Below are positions 1-8,328 of a stretch of 64,000 nucleotides of DNA, piece after piece. The notes under the pieces are model-generated. The model saw only the letters and a list, made by a program, of their open reading frames with translations, had not been told where the DNA came from and searched no databases. The DNA lies in NCBI RefSeq assembly GCF_007997015.1, contig NZ_VOSM01000011.1:1-64000 (forward strand), read 5' to 3'. Position 1 is the first letter of the stretch. Each line of letters opens with the position of its first letter. This DNA is from Lujinxingia vulgaris (lineage in GTDB: Bacteria > Myxococcota_A > Bradymonadia > Bradymonadales > Bradymonadaceae). Both the position numbers and the translations under genes were made by a program.

Positions 1-75
1 CGAGCACAACTTGCCCGTGAATGGCTGGTCGATCGTCTACGTTTCAAGCGGTTTCTGGGTGAACTGATCAAGTAG
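1..75 (+). CDS. C-terminal end of a truncated gene, unknown product
   Basis: The first frame is open from the window edge to a TAG at 73-75 and encodes the last 24 residues of a protein, ending FLGELIK. The tail is rich in Arg, Leu and Lys and looks like an amphipathic helix. Nothing in these few residues identifies a family. It ends about 125 bases before the 3' end of the convergent deaminase gene. The rest of the gene lies outside the window. Confidence 0.5.
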   Translation, partial: RAQLAREWLVDRLRFKRFLGELIK

Positions 76-200
76 TATTAGACAGGGTTGCAGTGGTGTG
101 AGGGTGGCGTGTCAGGTGTGAGGTCGAAAATTTCCGGGGTGATAAACGCCGAAAGTTCGCATGAATAAAGGGCGATGTGCGTCTCTAGGACGGAGCTAGC

Positions 201-692
201 TTATTCGCGACTTTGGTTCAGGGTTGCGTGATGGGCGTGCAACCTGCGCACCTCCTCGTCCAGCCCTTCCACCGGCCCATCCACGTCGGCGTTCCGTAAA
301 ATCTCGGTGATCGTCAGCGCCTGTACCGGATTCTCCGGTGCGCCCAGCTCGCCAAGCCACGTTACGAGCTGGCGCGATGAGCTCGCGTACACGATGCGCC
401 CCAGTCCCACCCAGCCGTGGGCGGCGGCGCACATCGGGCAGTGTTCGCCGGAGGTGTATACCACCGCGCGGGCGCGCTCCTCTTCGCTGAGGTGGGCTGC
501 GGTCCAGCGGGCGATCTCGAACTCGGGGTGCAGGGTGGCGTCGTTTCCGGTGCGGGTGCGATTTCGCGCTTCGAAGCGGACCTGGTCGTCGAGCACAAGC
601 AGCGAGCCGAATGGGGCGTCGCCGGCGTTGAGGGCTTCGGTGGCGAGTTCGATGCAGCGGGCGAGGTGGAGGCGGTCCTGGGGGGTGATCAT
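201..692 (-). CDS. nucleoside/cytidine deaminase family protein (zinc-dependent)
   Basis: 163-residue protein of the CMP/dCMP and tRNA-adenosine deaminase fold, which removes an amino group from a purine or pyrimidine base using a Zn-bound water. The zinc site is visible: His55 with proton-shuttle Glu57 in HPE, and Cys85/Cys88 in the loop EHCPMC. HPE replaces the commoner HAE, as in a subgroup of stand-alone nucleoside deaminases (guanine deaminase-like), so a small nucleoside is a likelier substrate than tRNA. TadA is usually similar in length but has HAE. The ATG at 692 is the start chosen. It is a single gene, convergent with the gene ending at 75 and followed upstream by repeat-rich intergenic DNA. 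The family is confident, the substrate is not. Confidence 0.85.
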   Translation of the reverse strand: MITPQDRLHLARCIELATEALNAGDAPFGSLLVLDDQVRFEARNRTRTGNDATLHPEFEIARWTAAHLSEEERARAVVYTSGEHCPMCAAAHGWVGLGRIVYASSSRQLVTWLGELGAPENPVQALTITEILRNADVDGPVEGLDEEVRRLHAHHATLNQSRE

Positions 693-770
693 TGAAGCTC
701 CAAAAGGGTGCGGTGTGGGGAGGCGTGTGGGTGATGGGTGGGGTGCGTTTTGTGGTTGGGTGGTTGTGGG

Positions 771-950
771 GCCTCGGGGTTCGCGATGTTGGGAGGTTCG
801 TGAGAGCGTTGGGGGTGTGCGGGCGGATTAGATGGGGAGATTATTCAGAGTTGCATCGGGGCCTCGGGGTTCGCGATGCTGGGAGGTTCGTGAGGGCGTT
901 GGGGGTGTGCGGGCGGATAAGATGGGGAGATTATTCAGAGTTGCTGCGGG
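771..950. repeat. two tandem copies of a 90-bp repeat
   Basis: Copy one is 771-860 and copy two 861-950, both beginning GCCTCGGGGTTCGCGATG. They differ at only a few positions, for example GATGTT versus GATGCT and GGATTA versus GGATAA. The period of 90 is divisible by three, so frames stay open across it, but no coding function is likely. The second copy runs straight into the sequence GTCCGAGAGACGCACGAAG, which recurs at 2584. Confidence 0.9.
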
Positions 951-1005
951 TCCGAGAGACGCACGAAGTCCAGTGTTTATGCGCTTGTTGCGATGCTGAG
1001 TGTAT

Positions 1006-1090
1006 CAGGGCAACGCCGGCGCCGTCGCTTCGGGGTGGCGGCCGCTAAAGCCACAGCTTCATCTTTGCAGTTTAGTCATCGGTTGCCCTG
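1006..1090. repeat. diverged hairpin intergenic element (CAGGGCAAC arms)
   Basis: The perfect inverted arms CAGGGCAAC (1006-1014) and GTTGCCCTG (1082-1090) enclose about 67 bases. The interior shares CGTCGCTTCGG and ACAGCTTCATC with the 108-bp repeat unit at 2216-2539, in the same order. It therefore appears to be a diverged member of the same element family, with its own intact stem. It lies between the deaminase and the lipoprotein gene. Confidence 0.65.
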
Positions 1091-1463
1091 GAGGCGTCCC
1101 GGTTTGCGGGCGTGCGGGATGTGCGGTGTGGGGAGAGGGTCGGGTGCTTCGTGACGTGGGGATCTGGTTTTTGGACCATTGCCGGGCCAGAGCATGAGCG
1201 CGGCGGGCTCGGGGAAACGCCTCTTAGATGGGCGATGCGCCGGGCTCCTGAGAAGTCCCGAGAATCTGTGGGGTGGAGCGTGCTCGTCAGCAAAAATCCG
1301 GGAGGTTCAGGGGCGAGTGGTGAGCAGATGGATCGTTTTTCGTAAATGTTCACAGGGGGATGAGAGCTATGAGGGAGCTGGTGGCACAGGGGTTGCTTTG
1401 ATGGGGGGGCGCTGAACTGAATGATGCATGGTTGATGGATGTCATAAGCGAGAGAGGAGCCTG

Positions 1464-2201
1464 ATGATGACGCAGAAACGCAGGATGTTCTGGGTGAGTG
1501 TGCTGATGTGCAGCGCGATGGCGGTGGGGTGTAGTGCGGAGGTGGAAGAGTTTCGAAACACCGAGCACGACGCCGGCACCGAGCGTGCTGACGTCGCTCC
1601 GGATACCGACGCACAGGCGCCGGATGCGGATACTGACACCGAGCCCGGGCCCGAGTGTACCACCGCCGGGGGCTGCGAGCAGGGCAGCTATTGCAACATG
1701 GAGATGGGGTGTGTGGACGGAGTCTGCGAGGCCCTTCTGGTGCCGGAGGTCGAGCCGGGCACGATGTATGAGGCATGGGATCAATGGCCCTGCGTGGCCG
1801 ACTCCTGCACCTGCGCCAGCGGTGCGGATCCCTTTCTTGAAGGGATTTTGAAGTGCGAGCCGGTGCATAACGGCTATTTCTGGACCTTTGGCAGCGTGGA
1901 GGTGCGCGTGCTGGGGCGTGCGGAATCTGGCGAGTGCATCTGGGAGGTCTCGGAGAACACCGAGGCGGAGGTCACCCAGCGCACCTGTCGGGTGCCCATG
2001 CCCTCGGCGCCCTGGCCGGGGCTCTACGCCGACCACTCCATGCATCTGCCCTTTATGGAAGGCTTCCCCGGGGAGTGCGACGAGCCGACGACCTGCTGTG
2101 TGCTCGATGGTTGCCCCAACCCCTGTGGCGAGGAGGAGATGGAGAAGCAGGTGTGCTTTCGTTTTCCTCTTCATATGACTCCCTGCGAAGTCATCCGCTG
2201 A
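1464..2201 (+). CDS. Cys-rich secreted lipoprotein, unknown function
   Basis: 245-residue predicted outer-surface lipoprotein. The ATG at 1464 (or the next codon, 1467) follows AGAGAGGAG, which makes it better than the ATG at 1428. Residues 1-23 are a lipoprotein signal with lipobox AVGC (lipidated Cys23). An Asp/Thr/Pro-rich linker follows (about 24-70), then a Cys-rich body beginning with short CxxGxxC-like spacings and ending in CCVLDGCPNPC. The even Cys spacing suggests disulfides outside the cytoplasm. The acidic linker after the lipid anchor is the style of several other surface lipoproteins in this window. I do not recognise a family. It is flanked on both sides by related repeat DNA. 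Confidence 0.75.
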   Translation: MMTQKRRMFWVSVLMCSAMAVGCSAEVEEFRNTEHDAGTERADVAPDTDAQAPDADTDTEPGPECTTAGGCEQGSYCNMEMGCVDGVCEALLVPEVEPGTMYEAWDQWPCVADSCTCASGADPFLEGILKCEPVHNGYFWTFGSVEVRVLGRAESGECIWEVSENTEAEVTQRTCRVPMPSAPWPGLYADHSMHLPFMEGFPGECDEPTTCCVLDGCPNPCGEEEMEKQVCFRFPLHMTPCEVIR

Positions 2202-2206
2202 GTGCC

Positions 2207-2560
2207 GCCTGCATCAGAACGACGCTGGCGTCGTCGCTTCGGATTCGCGGTAGCGTTGCTACAGCTTCATCCTCGCTCCTTGTCATCGTTGCCCTGATGC
2301 AGGCGGGGTGGGAGGATCGCGTTAGAACGACGCTGGCGTCGTCGCTTCGGATTCGCGGTAGCGTTGCTACACCTTCATCCTCGCTCCTTGTCATCGTTGC
2401 CCTGATGCAGGCGGGGTGGGAGGATCGCGTTAGAACGACGCTGGCGTCGTCGCTTCGGATTCGCGGTAGCGTTGCTACACCTTCATCCTCGCTCCTTGTC
2501 ATCGTTGCCCTGATGCAGGCGGGGTGGGAGGATCGCGTTAGAACGACGCTGGCGTCGTCG
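2207..2560. repeat. 108-bp tandem repeat, three copies plus a fragment
   Basis: Units begin AGAACGACGCTGGCGTCG at 2216, 2324, 2432 and (21 bases only) 2540. Copies two and three are identical and copy one differs by one base (ACAGC/ACACC). Each unit holds two small palindromes, ACGACGC-TG-GCGTCGT and GTAGC-GTT-GCTAC. The first unit is also closed by a perfect 11-bp inverted repeat, GCCTGCATCAG (2207-2217) with CTGATGCAGGC (2294-2304); later copies keep only the right arm. It starts six bases after the lipoprotein stop, so copy one could act as that gene's 3' hairpin. The open frames across it are artefacts of a period divisible by three. Confidence 0.92.
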
Positions 2561-2583
2561 CCACAAATTTGCAGGCAAAAAAG

Positions 2584-2615
2584 GTCCGAGAGACGCACGA
2601 AGTTCAGTGTTTATG
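2584..2615. repeat. 32-bp direct repeat, second copy (first at 950-981)
   Basis: The sequence starting GTCCGAGAGACGCACGAAG and continuing CAGTGTTTATGCG is present at 950-981 and again here with one mismatch. The pair brackets 1.6 kb containing the Cys-rich lipoprotein gene and the hairpin repeats. A weaker third relative, ACCGAGAGACCGACGAGG, lies near 2709. Each copy abuts a tandem repeat array. Confidence 0.75.
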
Positions 2616-2784
2616 CGGCTTATCGGGATGTCGTCTTTGCGGGAAAGCGCTCCGGATGGGGGGATGTGCGCGTTGAAGCCAGTGGGCTGAAATAGTGGTG
2701 GGTGAAAATGACCGAGAGACCGACGAGGGGCCGCGACCATGCGGTTTTCCGTGGGTCTCATCGTGACGTGGAGGCAAAATAGAT

Positions 2785-2818
2785 CGAGGTGGCGAAGCCG
2801 GGGAGCCTCGCCACCTCG
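2785..2818 (-). terminator. probable terminator of the giant lipoprotein gene
   Basis: Perfect 11-bp stem, CGAGGTGGCGA (2785-2795) with TCGCCACCTCG (2808-2818), and a 12-base loop. It sits 40 bases past the minus-strand stop codon at 2858. On the minus strand it is followed by ATCTATTTTG, a short U-rich tail, which fits an intrinsic terminator. Confidence 0.65.
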
Positions 2819-2857
2819 TCGGGGTGGTGCTGGTGGTGCTGGTGGTGCGGTGGAGGA

Positions 2858-5800
2858 TCAGCGCGCGACGGAGACGTAATCCAGGCGGAGCAGGATGTCG
2901 TCGATGCTGTTGAAGTTCAGGCCGTTGCTTCCGTCGACGCTGATGACCGAGGCGGGGATGAAGATGGCGTAGTCGCCGTAGAGGCCGCGGGCGGCCAGCT
3001 CGGCGGTCTGGCCGGAGGCGTAGTCGGCGCCTTCAAATTCGCCGCGATCGACGTTGAAGAAGGCCTGGATGCGGGCGCGGCTGTAGTCTTCGACGCCGCG
3101 GCCGCCGCCCTGGGATTGGCCAAAGTCGGCGCCGATGCCCGGGACGCGGAAGAGGTTGCGGGAGGGGCGCACGCTGGCCAACTGGAAGTCGGGCTGGCCA
3201 TCGGGGGAGGCGCCGCACCACTGGCTGAAGAAGGTGTTTCGCTTCAAGAGGTCGATGCGCACGTTCTGGGTCTCGGAGCCAATGTAGAGATCCTCGCCGA
3301 GCACCGAGGCGTTGATGGCCCAGAGGCGCTCGGCGCAGTCGTTCTGCGAGAAGATCGGGACGCCGCGGGTTTCAAAGCCCAGCGCGCCCAGCGGGGCCAG
3401 GGTGAAGGGGATGCGCTGGCCCTGGTAGGTGTCGCCCTCGTAGACGGAAAAACGCTCGTCGGAGAGGAGGATGCGGAAGCGCTCGGCGGGAGTGAGCGGC
3501 CCGAGGCTCTCGGGCCAGAGGGAGGCGTCGCCCAGTTGCAGGATGTCGTCGCGCAGGCTCACCACGGTGTTGAGCTCGGTGGGCATGCTGCCGTTGATGC
3601 CGCGGGTGTTGGCGTCGGCCCAGAGCTGCTCGAGCACGTTCTGGCGAAGTTCCATCGGGGTTTTTGCGTCGAAGACAGCCTGTCGGATGGCCAGGGAGGC
3701 CTGGTACTCGTATTCGACGGCGCGCACCGCGAGGTAGGCGGCGCGCTGGGCCGTTTTGAAGTCGTGGGTGTAGGTGGTGATCTTCTCGTTGACCCAGATG
3801 TCGCCGGAGGCGTCGGGGACCTCCATGCCCTCGATGCGCTCAAGGTAGGAGAAGCCCTCGGCGTGGGCGCGCTCGGCGTCTTTGGTGAGTTCAAAAAGGG
3901 TGGCGTTGGCGCGCTGCAGATCGAAGGCGGCGCGCTCCACCTCGATGGCGGCAGTGCGCAGGCCGACGAGCTCCATGCGGGCGTCGTTGGCGCAGACCTC
4001 GAACTCGGCGGCGGCCTCCAGCTCGGCGACGAGGTTATCGTGGCGGGCCTGGGCGTTTTCCATGTCGGCTTCCAGCGCGATGGAGATGACGTTGGCGACG
4101 GTCTCGACGGCGCCGGCGGCGCAGGAGGCTCCGATGGTGCCGGCGGAGACGACGGCCGCGATGGGGTTGCTCTTATCGGAGCTGGCAGCGGTGGCGGCGC
4201 ACTCTTTGACGCCAGCGGCGACGGTGGCCACGCCGTCGGAGATGGCTTTTGCTTCGCGCAGTCCCCGCATCGTTTCTAAGTGCTCGTTGCGGGCAGCCTG
4301 GAGCTGGCTATTGGCCTCTTCCAGGATCCAGCAGGAGCGCATGGCGACGTCGTAGGCGTCGGTATGCTCGGCAATCGCCTCGCGGGCCTGCTCCAGGTCG
4401 CGGGTGGCAGCGACGATCTCCAGGTTGGCCTCTCCTAAGGTTCCGGTGAGGCAGTCGGGCTCTTCGCGGGGGTTGTTGGGAAGCGGCACGTCCAGGTTCA
4501 TGGTGGGGAAGTCGGCGCGGCAGGTGCTGATGGCGCTGGCCATCAGGACGCGAACCACCGAGGCGTCGCTACTGTTTTCGCCGTCGCCCAAAAAGGACTC
4601 CAGAGAGCGCGGGGTGGTCAGGTTCAGGGTGTCGCGGCTTAAGGGGAGCTCGGCGACCGAGGGGTTATGGTCGCAGACCAGGCAGGAGGAGCCGGAGCCG
4701 GCGCAGTCGCTCACCGAGGCGCTCTCGCCATCGTCAACACGCTCGCCAAAACAGGCCTGGGCGAAGGTCCGGGCGGCGGCGTTGCTGAAGCCGGCGTCGG
4801 CGCTGAGCGAATCGGCGTTGTACTCGGCGTGGAGGCAGAAGCGTCCCATCAGGTCGTCGTCGGTCCAGAAGCGGTACCAGGCGTCGAAGTCCACCGAGCA
4901 AGCCGGCACATCCGAGGCGACGTAGCAGGTGGTCGGGTCGAAGAAAGGATCGTCGATGTAGCCCTCGCCGAGCGGTCCGCAGTAGTCACGCAGGGTGGCT
5001 TCGTACTCGTCGCGCACGTCTTCGACCCAGCGGGCGAAGTCGCGGTCGTTGTGGGCCTCGCGCACGCGGCGATCTTGCTGGTCGATAAAGGCGGCGCGCG
5101 CAACGCTCAGGCTGGCCTCGGCCTGGGCGACGGCCACCGGGGCCCAGGCGGTGCTGGCGATGGAGGTGCCCAGCAAAAAGTCGCTGATGACGCCAAAGCG
5201 CCCGGAGGGGCCGCTGGCGTTGTCGGGGTTGAAATACAGGGGAAGATCGTCGTCATCGATCCCCAGCGGGTTCTCGCCATTAAGCAGCACCCTGCGGTAG
5301 CCCAGGAGCTCGCCGGCGGCCTTGCTGGCGCGGGTGGCCGAGGCGAAGTAGGCGTCGCTCCAGCGCAGGTTGGGGTTGGCGGTCAGCGCGCGGCGGTGCA
5401 GGTCGGCGGCGACGGCCTGAGCGACGACCAGACGTGGCAGGAGCTCGGCGACGGGCTGGTTGATGCGCGCGACGGTGTCGCCGTAGCGATCTTCGAGAAG
5501 GATGCGGCCGACCTTGGCCTGGCGCGCCAGGGCATCGAGGATGGCGCTGGCCACCGGCTCACTCGGGTCGCTGCCGACGCCAAACTCGGTGCCATAGCGG
5601 TGCACGCGGTAGTCGGGCTGCTGGAGCGCAGCGCCGCTCGTTTCCATCAACGCCGCAATCACATGGGGGCTGAAGAGAAGATCCCAGCCTTGAAGCGAGG
5701 CTTCGTAGAGAGCTTCGGTCGAGGGTGTGTTCACCGGGTTTGTGCCCCCGCTGAGCGCGGCGGCCATGCCCGACTGCTGGTCGGCTTCGTTGGCGAAGTA

Positions 5801-8092
5801 GGCGTGAAGCTGGATCCAGCGCGTCATCAGGCGGTTGGTGACGGCGGTGGCGTGCGCCAGGCCTTCGGGGCCCATGGCGTATGGAAGATCGTCGGCGTCG
5901 AGGCGCAGTGCGCGGGATTGCAGCGCGAGCGCCATGAGCACACGCGGCACATTCACGCAGGCGCTCTCTGGGCCGACCACCGCGAGAAAAAGCTCCCCGT
6001 CAGCGAGTCCGTCGAGGGAGCCTGGGGCGATGGCCAGGTCCATGGTCTCTTCGAGGCAGGCGTCGAGCATGGCGCTGCCGGTGGTCGTCTCGTTGAGATC
6101 CAGCGGGAAGGCCATACCCAGCTCGGAGCCGCGGCAGCCCAGGTCACCGACGACGGGGTCGAGGCTGTTTTCAAAGCCGAAGAACTCCCAGTCCGCCTGG
6201 TCGTAGGTCTGGGGCGGGGTGGCGCAGAGGGGAAGTTCGGCTGCGGAGGGGAACGTGTAGGCAAAGCGGCAGGTGCGCGAGACTGAGCCCGACATGCGGT
6301 AGTAGCGGGAGTTTGTGGCACCGTCGGTGACGGTTATCTGGCCGGTGTCGAAGTCGACGGCCACATCTTCGAGCTGGCAACCCAGGACTCGGGTCAGGGT
6401 GTCGCAGAAGTCATCGTCGTAGGTGGGGCTGGTGCGGGTGACGCCGTTTTCCATGAACGTCAGCTCCATGTTGGCGAGCTCGCAGGGGATGCCGCCGACG
6501 AGACTCTCATCCAACTCGGTGGTTTCAATGAGAACCGACCGACTCTCGTCTGCATCAACTTCGGGGTGGGTATCCAGAAGCGCGTTCCAGCGGTTCTGGG
6601 TGATACTGAGATCCTGGGTGGAGGGATAACCGATGATGCGATTAGGTCCGAGAAACAGGGACGTGAAGTAGTACTGTAAGACGACTGAGTTGAAGCCCTG
6701 ATCGATGAAAGCGCCAGGAAGGACGGCTTCGCCAGGAAAGCCCGCCTCGTCTCGAATAATGGGGGCCAGGTTGTTGGGTTCAAAGACAACCGGCTCATCG
6801 GATGCAGGGATGCGCTCTAAGATCTCGCGTAGCGTCGCTTCATAAGGAGTGTCCTGGAGCAGGCGCACCGCCGGGTTGTAGCCCAGGCTGGCGTCGGCCT
6901 GAGGAGAGGGTGCGGGGTCGGTGACATCGCTGACACGCACCATGTTCAGGGCCCAGGAGACGGTGGGGGCGGTCGCACCGCTGCCGATGTACTGCTGGTC
7001 GATGGCCAGGCTGATGGTGCGGGGAGCGTCCGAGGTGAGGAACTCGGCGGAGGTGGTCTCTACGTTGATGGCCGAGGTCTGTCCGCCCACTGTTGATTCG
7101 ATCAGTCGCGTGATGGGGAGCGAGGCAGAGCCGCGACCCGTAGCGGTGTCGTAGGTGAGCGAGCCGATGACACCGGCCTCGACGCTGAGCACGTTGAGGG
7201 GGTCGTTGATCTGGATGATGGCTTCGCCGGCGGTGCTCTCCCAGAGGATGGCGTCGACCTCCATAGCCAGCGGAATGACGGCGGTCTCGCGCAGGGTTTC
7301 GCCCTGGCGCGCGCCGGCGTCGACCAGGCGCAGGCTACCGCGGTAGCGGCCCTGCAGGGGGGCGGCCAGGGCGGCGATCTCCTCGGAGGAGAGGTGGCCC
7401 GGGAGCTGGTCGAGGGTCGGCAATGAGACGCTGTGGCGGGAGTTGTCGGCGATCACAACAAGCTCGGCGACCTCCCCCGGATCGGCGTCGTCGGCGAGGC
7501 GCACTTCAATGAGGATCACGTCACCGGCTTCGAGGTCGAGCGCGTCAAGGATGCACTCGTCGGCGAAGTCCGCGTCGCCCGGGCAGCGCACCTGAGCGCC
7601 ACCCCGGGCGCTGATGCGAGCCCGATCGAGGTCGGTCTCCGCGGTGAGCTCCACCTCGACGATGCCCTCATCGCTCATGACCCGGCTTGTCACCTCGGGC
7701 TTGAGCTTGCCCGTGGGGCTGGACGTAGGCGGCAGGATGGCGGCTTCGTCTTCGGGGGCACGGCAGGTGCCGAAGCGCCCGCAGACCTGGCCCTCGGCGC
7801 AGTCGGTGTCGGCGGTGCACTCGTAGGTGCAAAGGCCCAGCGAGCAGAAGGTGCCACAGGGGCACATGTCGTCGCTAAGACATTCGGTGCGTTCAGCGAG
7901 CAGGTCGGGATCGGGGGCGCAGGCCCGGGGGGGCGGCTCGACATCGACGTCGGTCTCGACGCCGGCGTCGACGTCGGGGCCCACATCGGCGTTGTTCTGC
8001 TGCGTCTGGCCATCGCCGCCGCCGCACGCGGCGATGGTCCAGACCATCGCGCTCACGCACCACCATAGCGTCGTCATCTTCATCGTCTTCAT
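2858..8092 (-). CDS. 1744-residue lipoprotein with Cys-rich N-terminus and TcA-like C-terminal domain
   Basis: Giant predicted outer-membrane lipoprotein. The ATG at 8092, five bases after GAGGA, gives a signal with lipobox IAAC (Cys23); the longer frame to 8140 lacks such context. After an Asn/Asp-rich linker comes a small Cys-rich module (about residues 50-110, with CxxxxC and CGTFC-type spacing, EGF or disintegrin-like in look). A long middle section has no recognised domain. Residues of roughly 1270-1480 are Ala/Glu-rich, strongly helical and likely coiled coil. The last about 200 residues end in SIDDILLRLDY. This resembles the ISDVILHLRYTA end of insecticidal Tc-toxin TcA subunits (TcB-binding domain), and a preceding SVYEGD resembles their LPFEG segment. 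That similarity is from memory and needs a profile search. The gene stands alone with its own terminator. It could be a surface adhesin or toxin-like predation protein; function is unproven. Confidence 0.7.
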   Translation of the reverse strand: MKTMKMTTLWWCVSAMVWTIAACGGGDGQTQQNNADVGPDVDAGVETDVDVEPPPRACAPDPDLLAERTECLSDDMCPCGTFCSLGLCTYECTADTDCAEGQVCGRFGTCRAPEDEAAILPPTSSPTGKLKPEVTSRVMSDEGIVEVELTAETDLDRARISARGGAQVRCPGDADFADECILDALDLEAGDVILIEVRLADDADPGEVAELVVIADNSRHSVSLPTLDQLPGHLSSEEIAALAAPLQGRYRGSLRLVDAGARQGETLRETAVIPLAMEVDAILWESTAGEAIIQINDPLNVLSVEAGVIGSLTYDTATGRGSASLPITRLIESTVGGQTSAINVETTSAEFLTSDAPRTISLAIDQQYIGSGATAPTVSWALNMVRVSDVTDPAPSPQADASLGYNPAVRLLQDTPYEATLREILERIPASDEPVVFEPNNLAPIIRDEAGFPGEAVLPGAFIDQGFNSVVLQYYFTSLFLGPNRIIGYPSTQDLSITQNRWNALLDTHPEVDADESRSVLIETTELDESLVGGIPCELANMELTFMENGVTRTSPTYDDDFCDTLTRVLGCQLEDVAVDFDTGQITVTDGATNSRYYRMSGSVSRTCRFAYTFPSAAELPLCATPPQTYDQADWEFFGFENSLDPVVGDLGCRGSELGMAFPLDLNETTTGSAMLDACLEETMDLAIAPGSLDGLADGELFLAVVGPESACVNVPRVLMALALQSRALRLDADDLPYAMGPEGLAHATAVTNRLMTRWIQLHAYFANEADQQSGMAAALSGGTNPVNTPSTEALYEASLQGWDLLFSPHVIAALMETSGAALQQPDYRVHRYGTEFGVGSDPSEPVASAILDALARQAKVGRILLEDRYGDTVARINQPVAELLPRLVVAQAVAADLHRRALTANPNLRWSDAYFASATRASKAAGELLGYRRVLLNGENPLGIDDDDLPLYFNPDNASGPSGRFGVISDFLLGTSIASTAWAPVAVAQAEASLSVARAAFIDQQDRRVREAHNDRDFARWVEDVRDEYEATLRDYCGPLGEGYIDDPFFDPTTCYVASDVPACSVDFDAWYRFWTDDDLMGRFCLHAEYNADSLSADAGFSNAAARTFAQACFGERVDDGESASVSDCAGSGSSCLVCDHNPSVAELPLSRDTLNLTTPRSLESFLGDGENSSDASVVRVLMASAISTCRADFPTMNLDVPLPNNPREEPDCLTGTLGEANLEIVAATRDLEQAREAIAEHTDAYDVAMRSCWILEEANSQLQAARNEHLETMRGLREAKAISDGVATVAAGVKECAATAASSDKSNPIAAVVSAGTIGASCAAGAVETVANVISIALEADMENAQARHDNLVAELEAAAEFEVCANDARMELVGLRTAAIEVERAAFDLQRANATLFELTKDAERAHAEGFSYLERIEGMEVPDASGDIWVNEKITTYTHDFKTAQRAAYLAVRAVEYEYQASLAIRQAVFDAKTPMELRQNVLEQLWADANTRGINGSMPTELNTVVSLRDDILQLGDASLWPESLGPLTPAERFRILLSDERFSVYEGDTYQGQRIPFTLAPLGALGFETRGVPIFSQNDCAERLWAINASVLGEDLYIGSETQNVRIDLLKRNTFFSQWCGASPDGQPDFQLASVRPSRNLFRVPGIGADFGQSQGGGRGVEDYSRARIQAFFNVDRGEFEGADYASGQTAELAARGLYGDYAIFIPASVISVDGSNGLNFNSIDDILLRLDYVSVAR

Positions 8093-8328
8093 CGCGTCCT
8101 CATCATGCGCGTGGTTTCGCCGCAGATACGCGGCCATCACTCAGGGGGGGTAACCGGACGGAGGTTAGCGTTTTTTTACACAGGGTGTTTTGGCCTGAGA
8201 CGCCTTTCGTTTGTCCTGACGCGCCATTTACGCCTCGCGTTTGGGATGTTCGCGTGATGACGCATGAAATTTTTTAACGAGGCCCGTAAACTGACGGCGT
8301 TTTGCGACGAGTCTCCGGGAGCACAACG

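Larger units (their letters stand above)
693..1463. other. 770-bp gene-free, repeat-rich interval
   Basis: No open frame here has a plausible start and composition for a gene; the open frames translate into G, R and V runs typical of unselected GC-rich DNA. The interval contains a 90-bp tandem duplication (771-950), a 32-bp sequence repeated downstream (950-981) and a hairpin element (1006-1090). The last 100 bases must carry the promoter of the lipoprotein gene that starts at 1464, but no clear -35/-10 pair was found. Confidence 0.6.

Noticed and set aside
2207-2560. CRISPR array
   Set aside because: The whole 108-bp unit repeats without variable spacers and no cas genes are present.
2191-2598. 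Open frames on both strands giving repeated 36-residue peptides
   Set aside because: They follow from a 108-bp tandem repeat whose period is divisible by three; no ribosome site, and the product is only the repeat.
2789-4279. Long plus-strand frame of Gly/Val/Ala-rich sequence inside the giant lipoprotein gene
   Set aside because: Antisense shadow of a GC-rich gene; composition is not protein-like and the minus-strand frame has signal, domains and terminator.
4667-6286. 539-codon plus-strand frame
   Set aside because: Antisense to the same giant lipoprotein gene, with no motif or start context.
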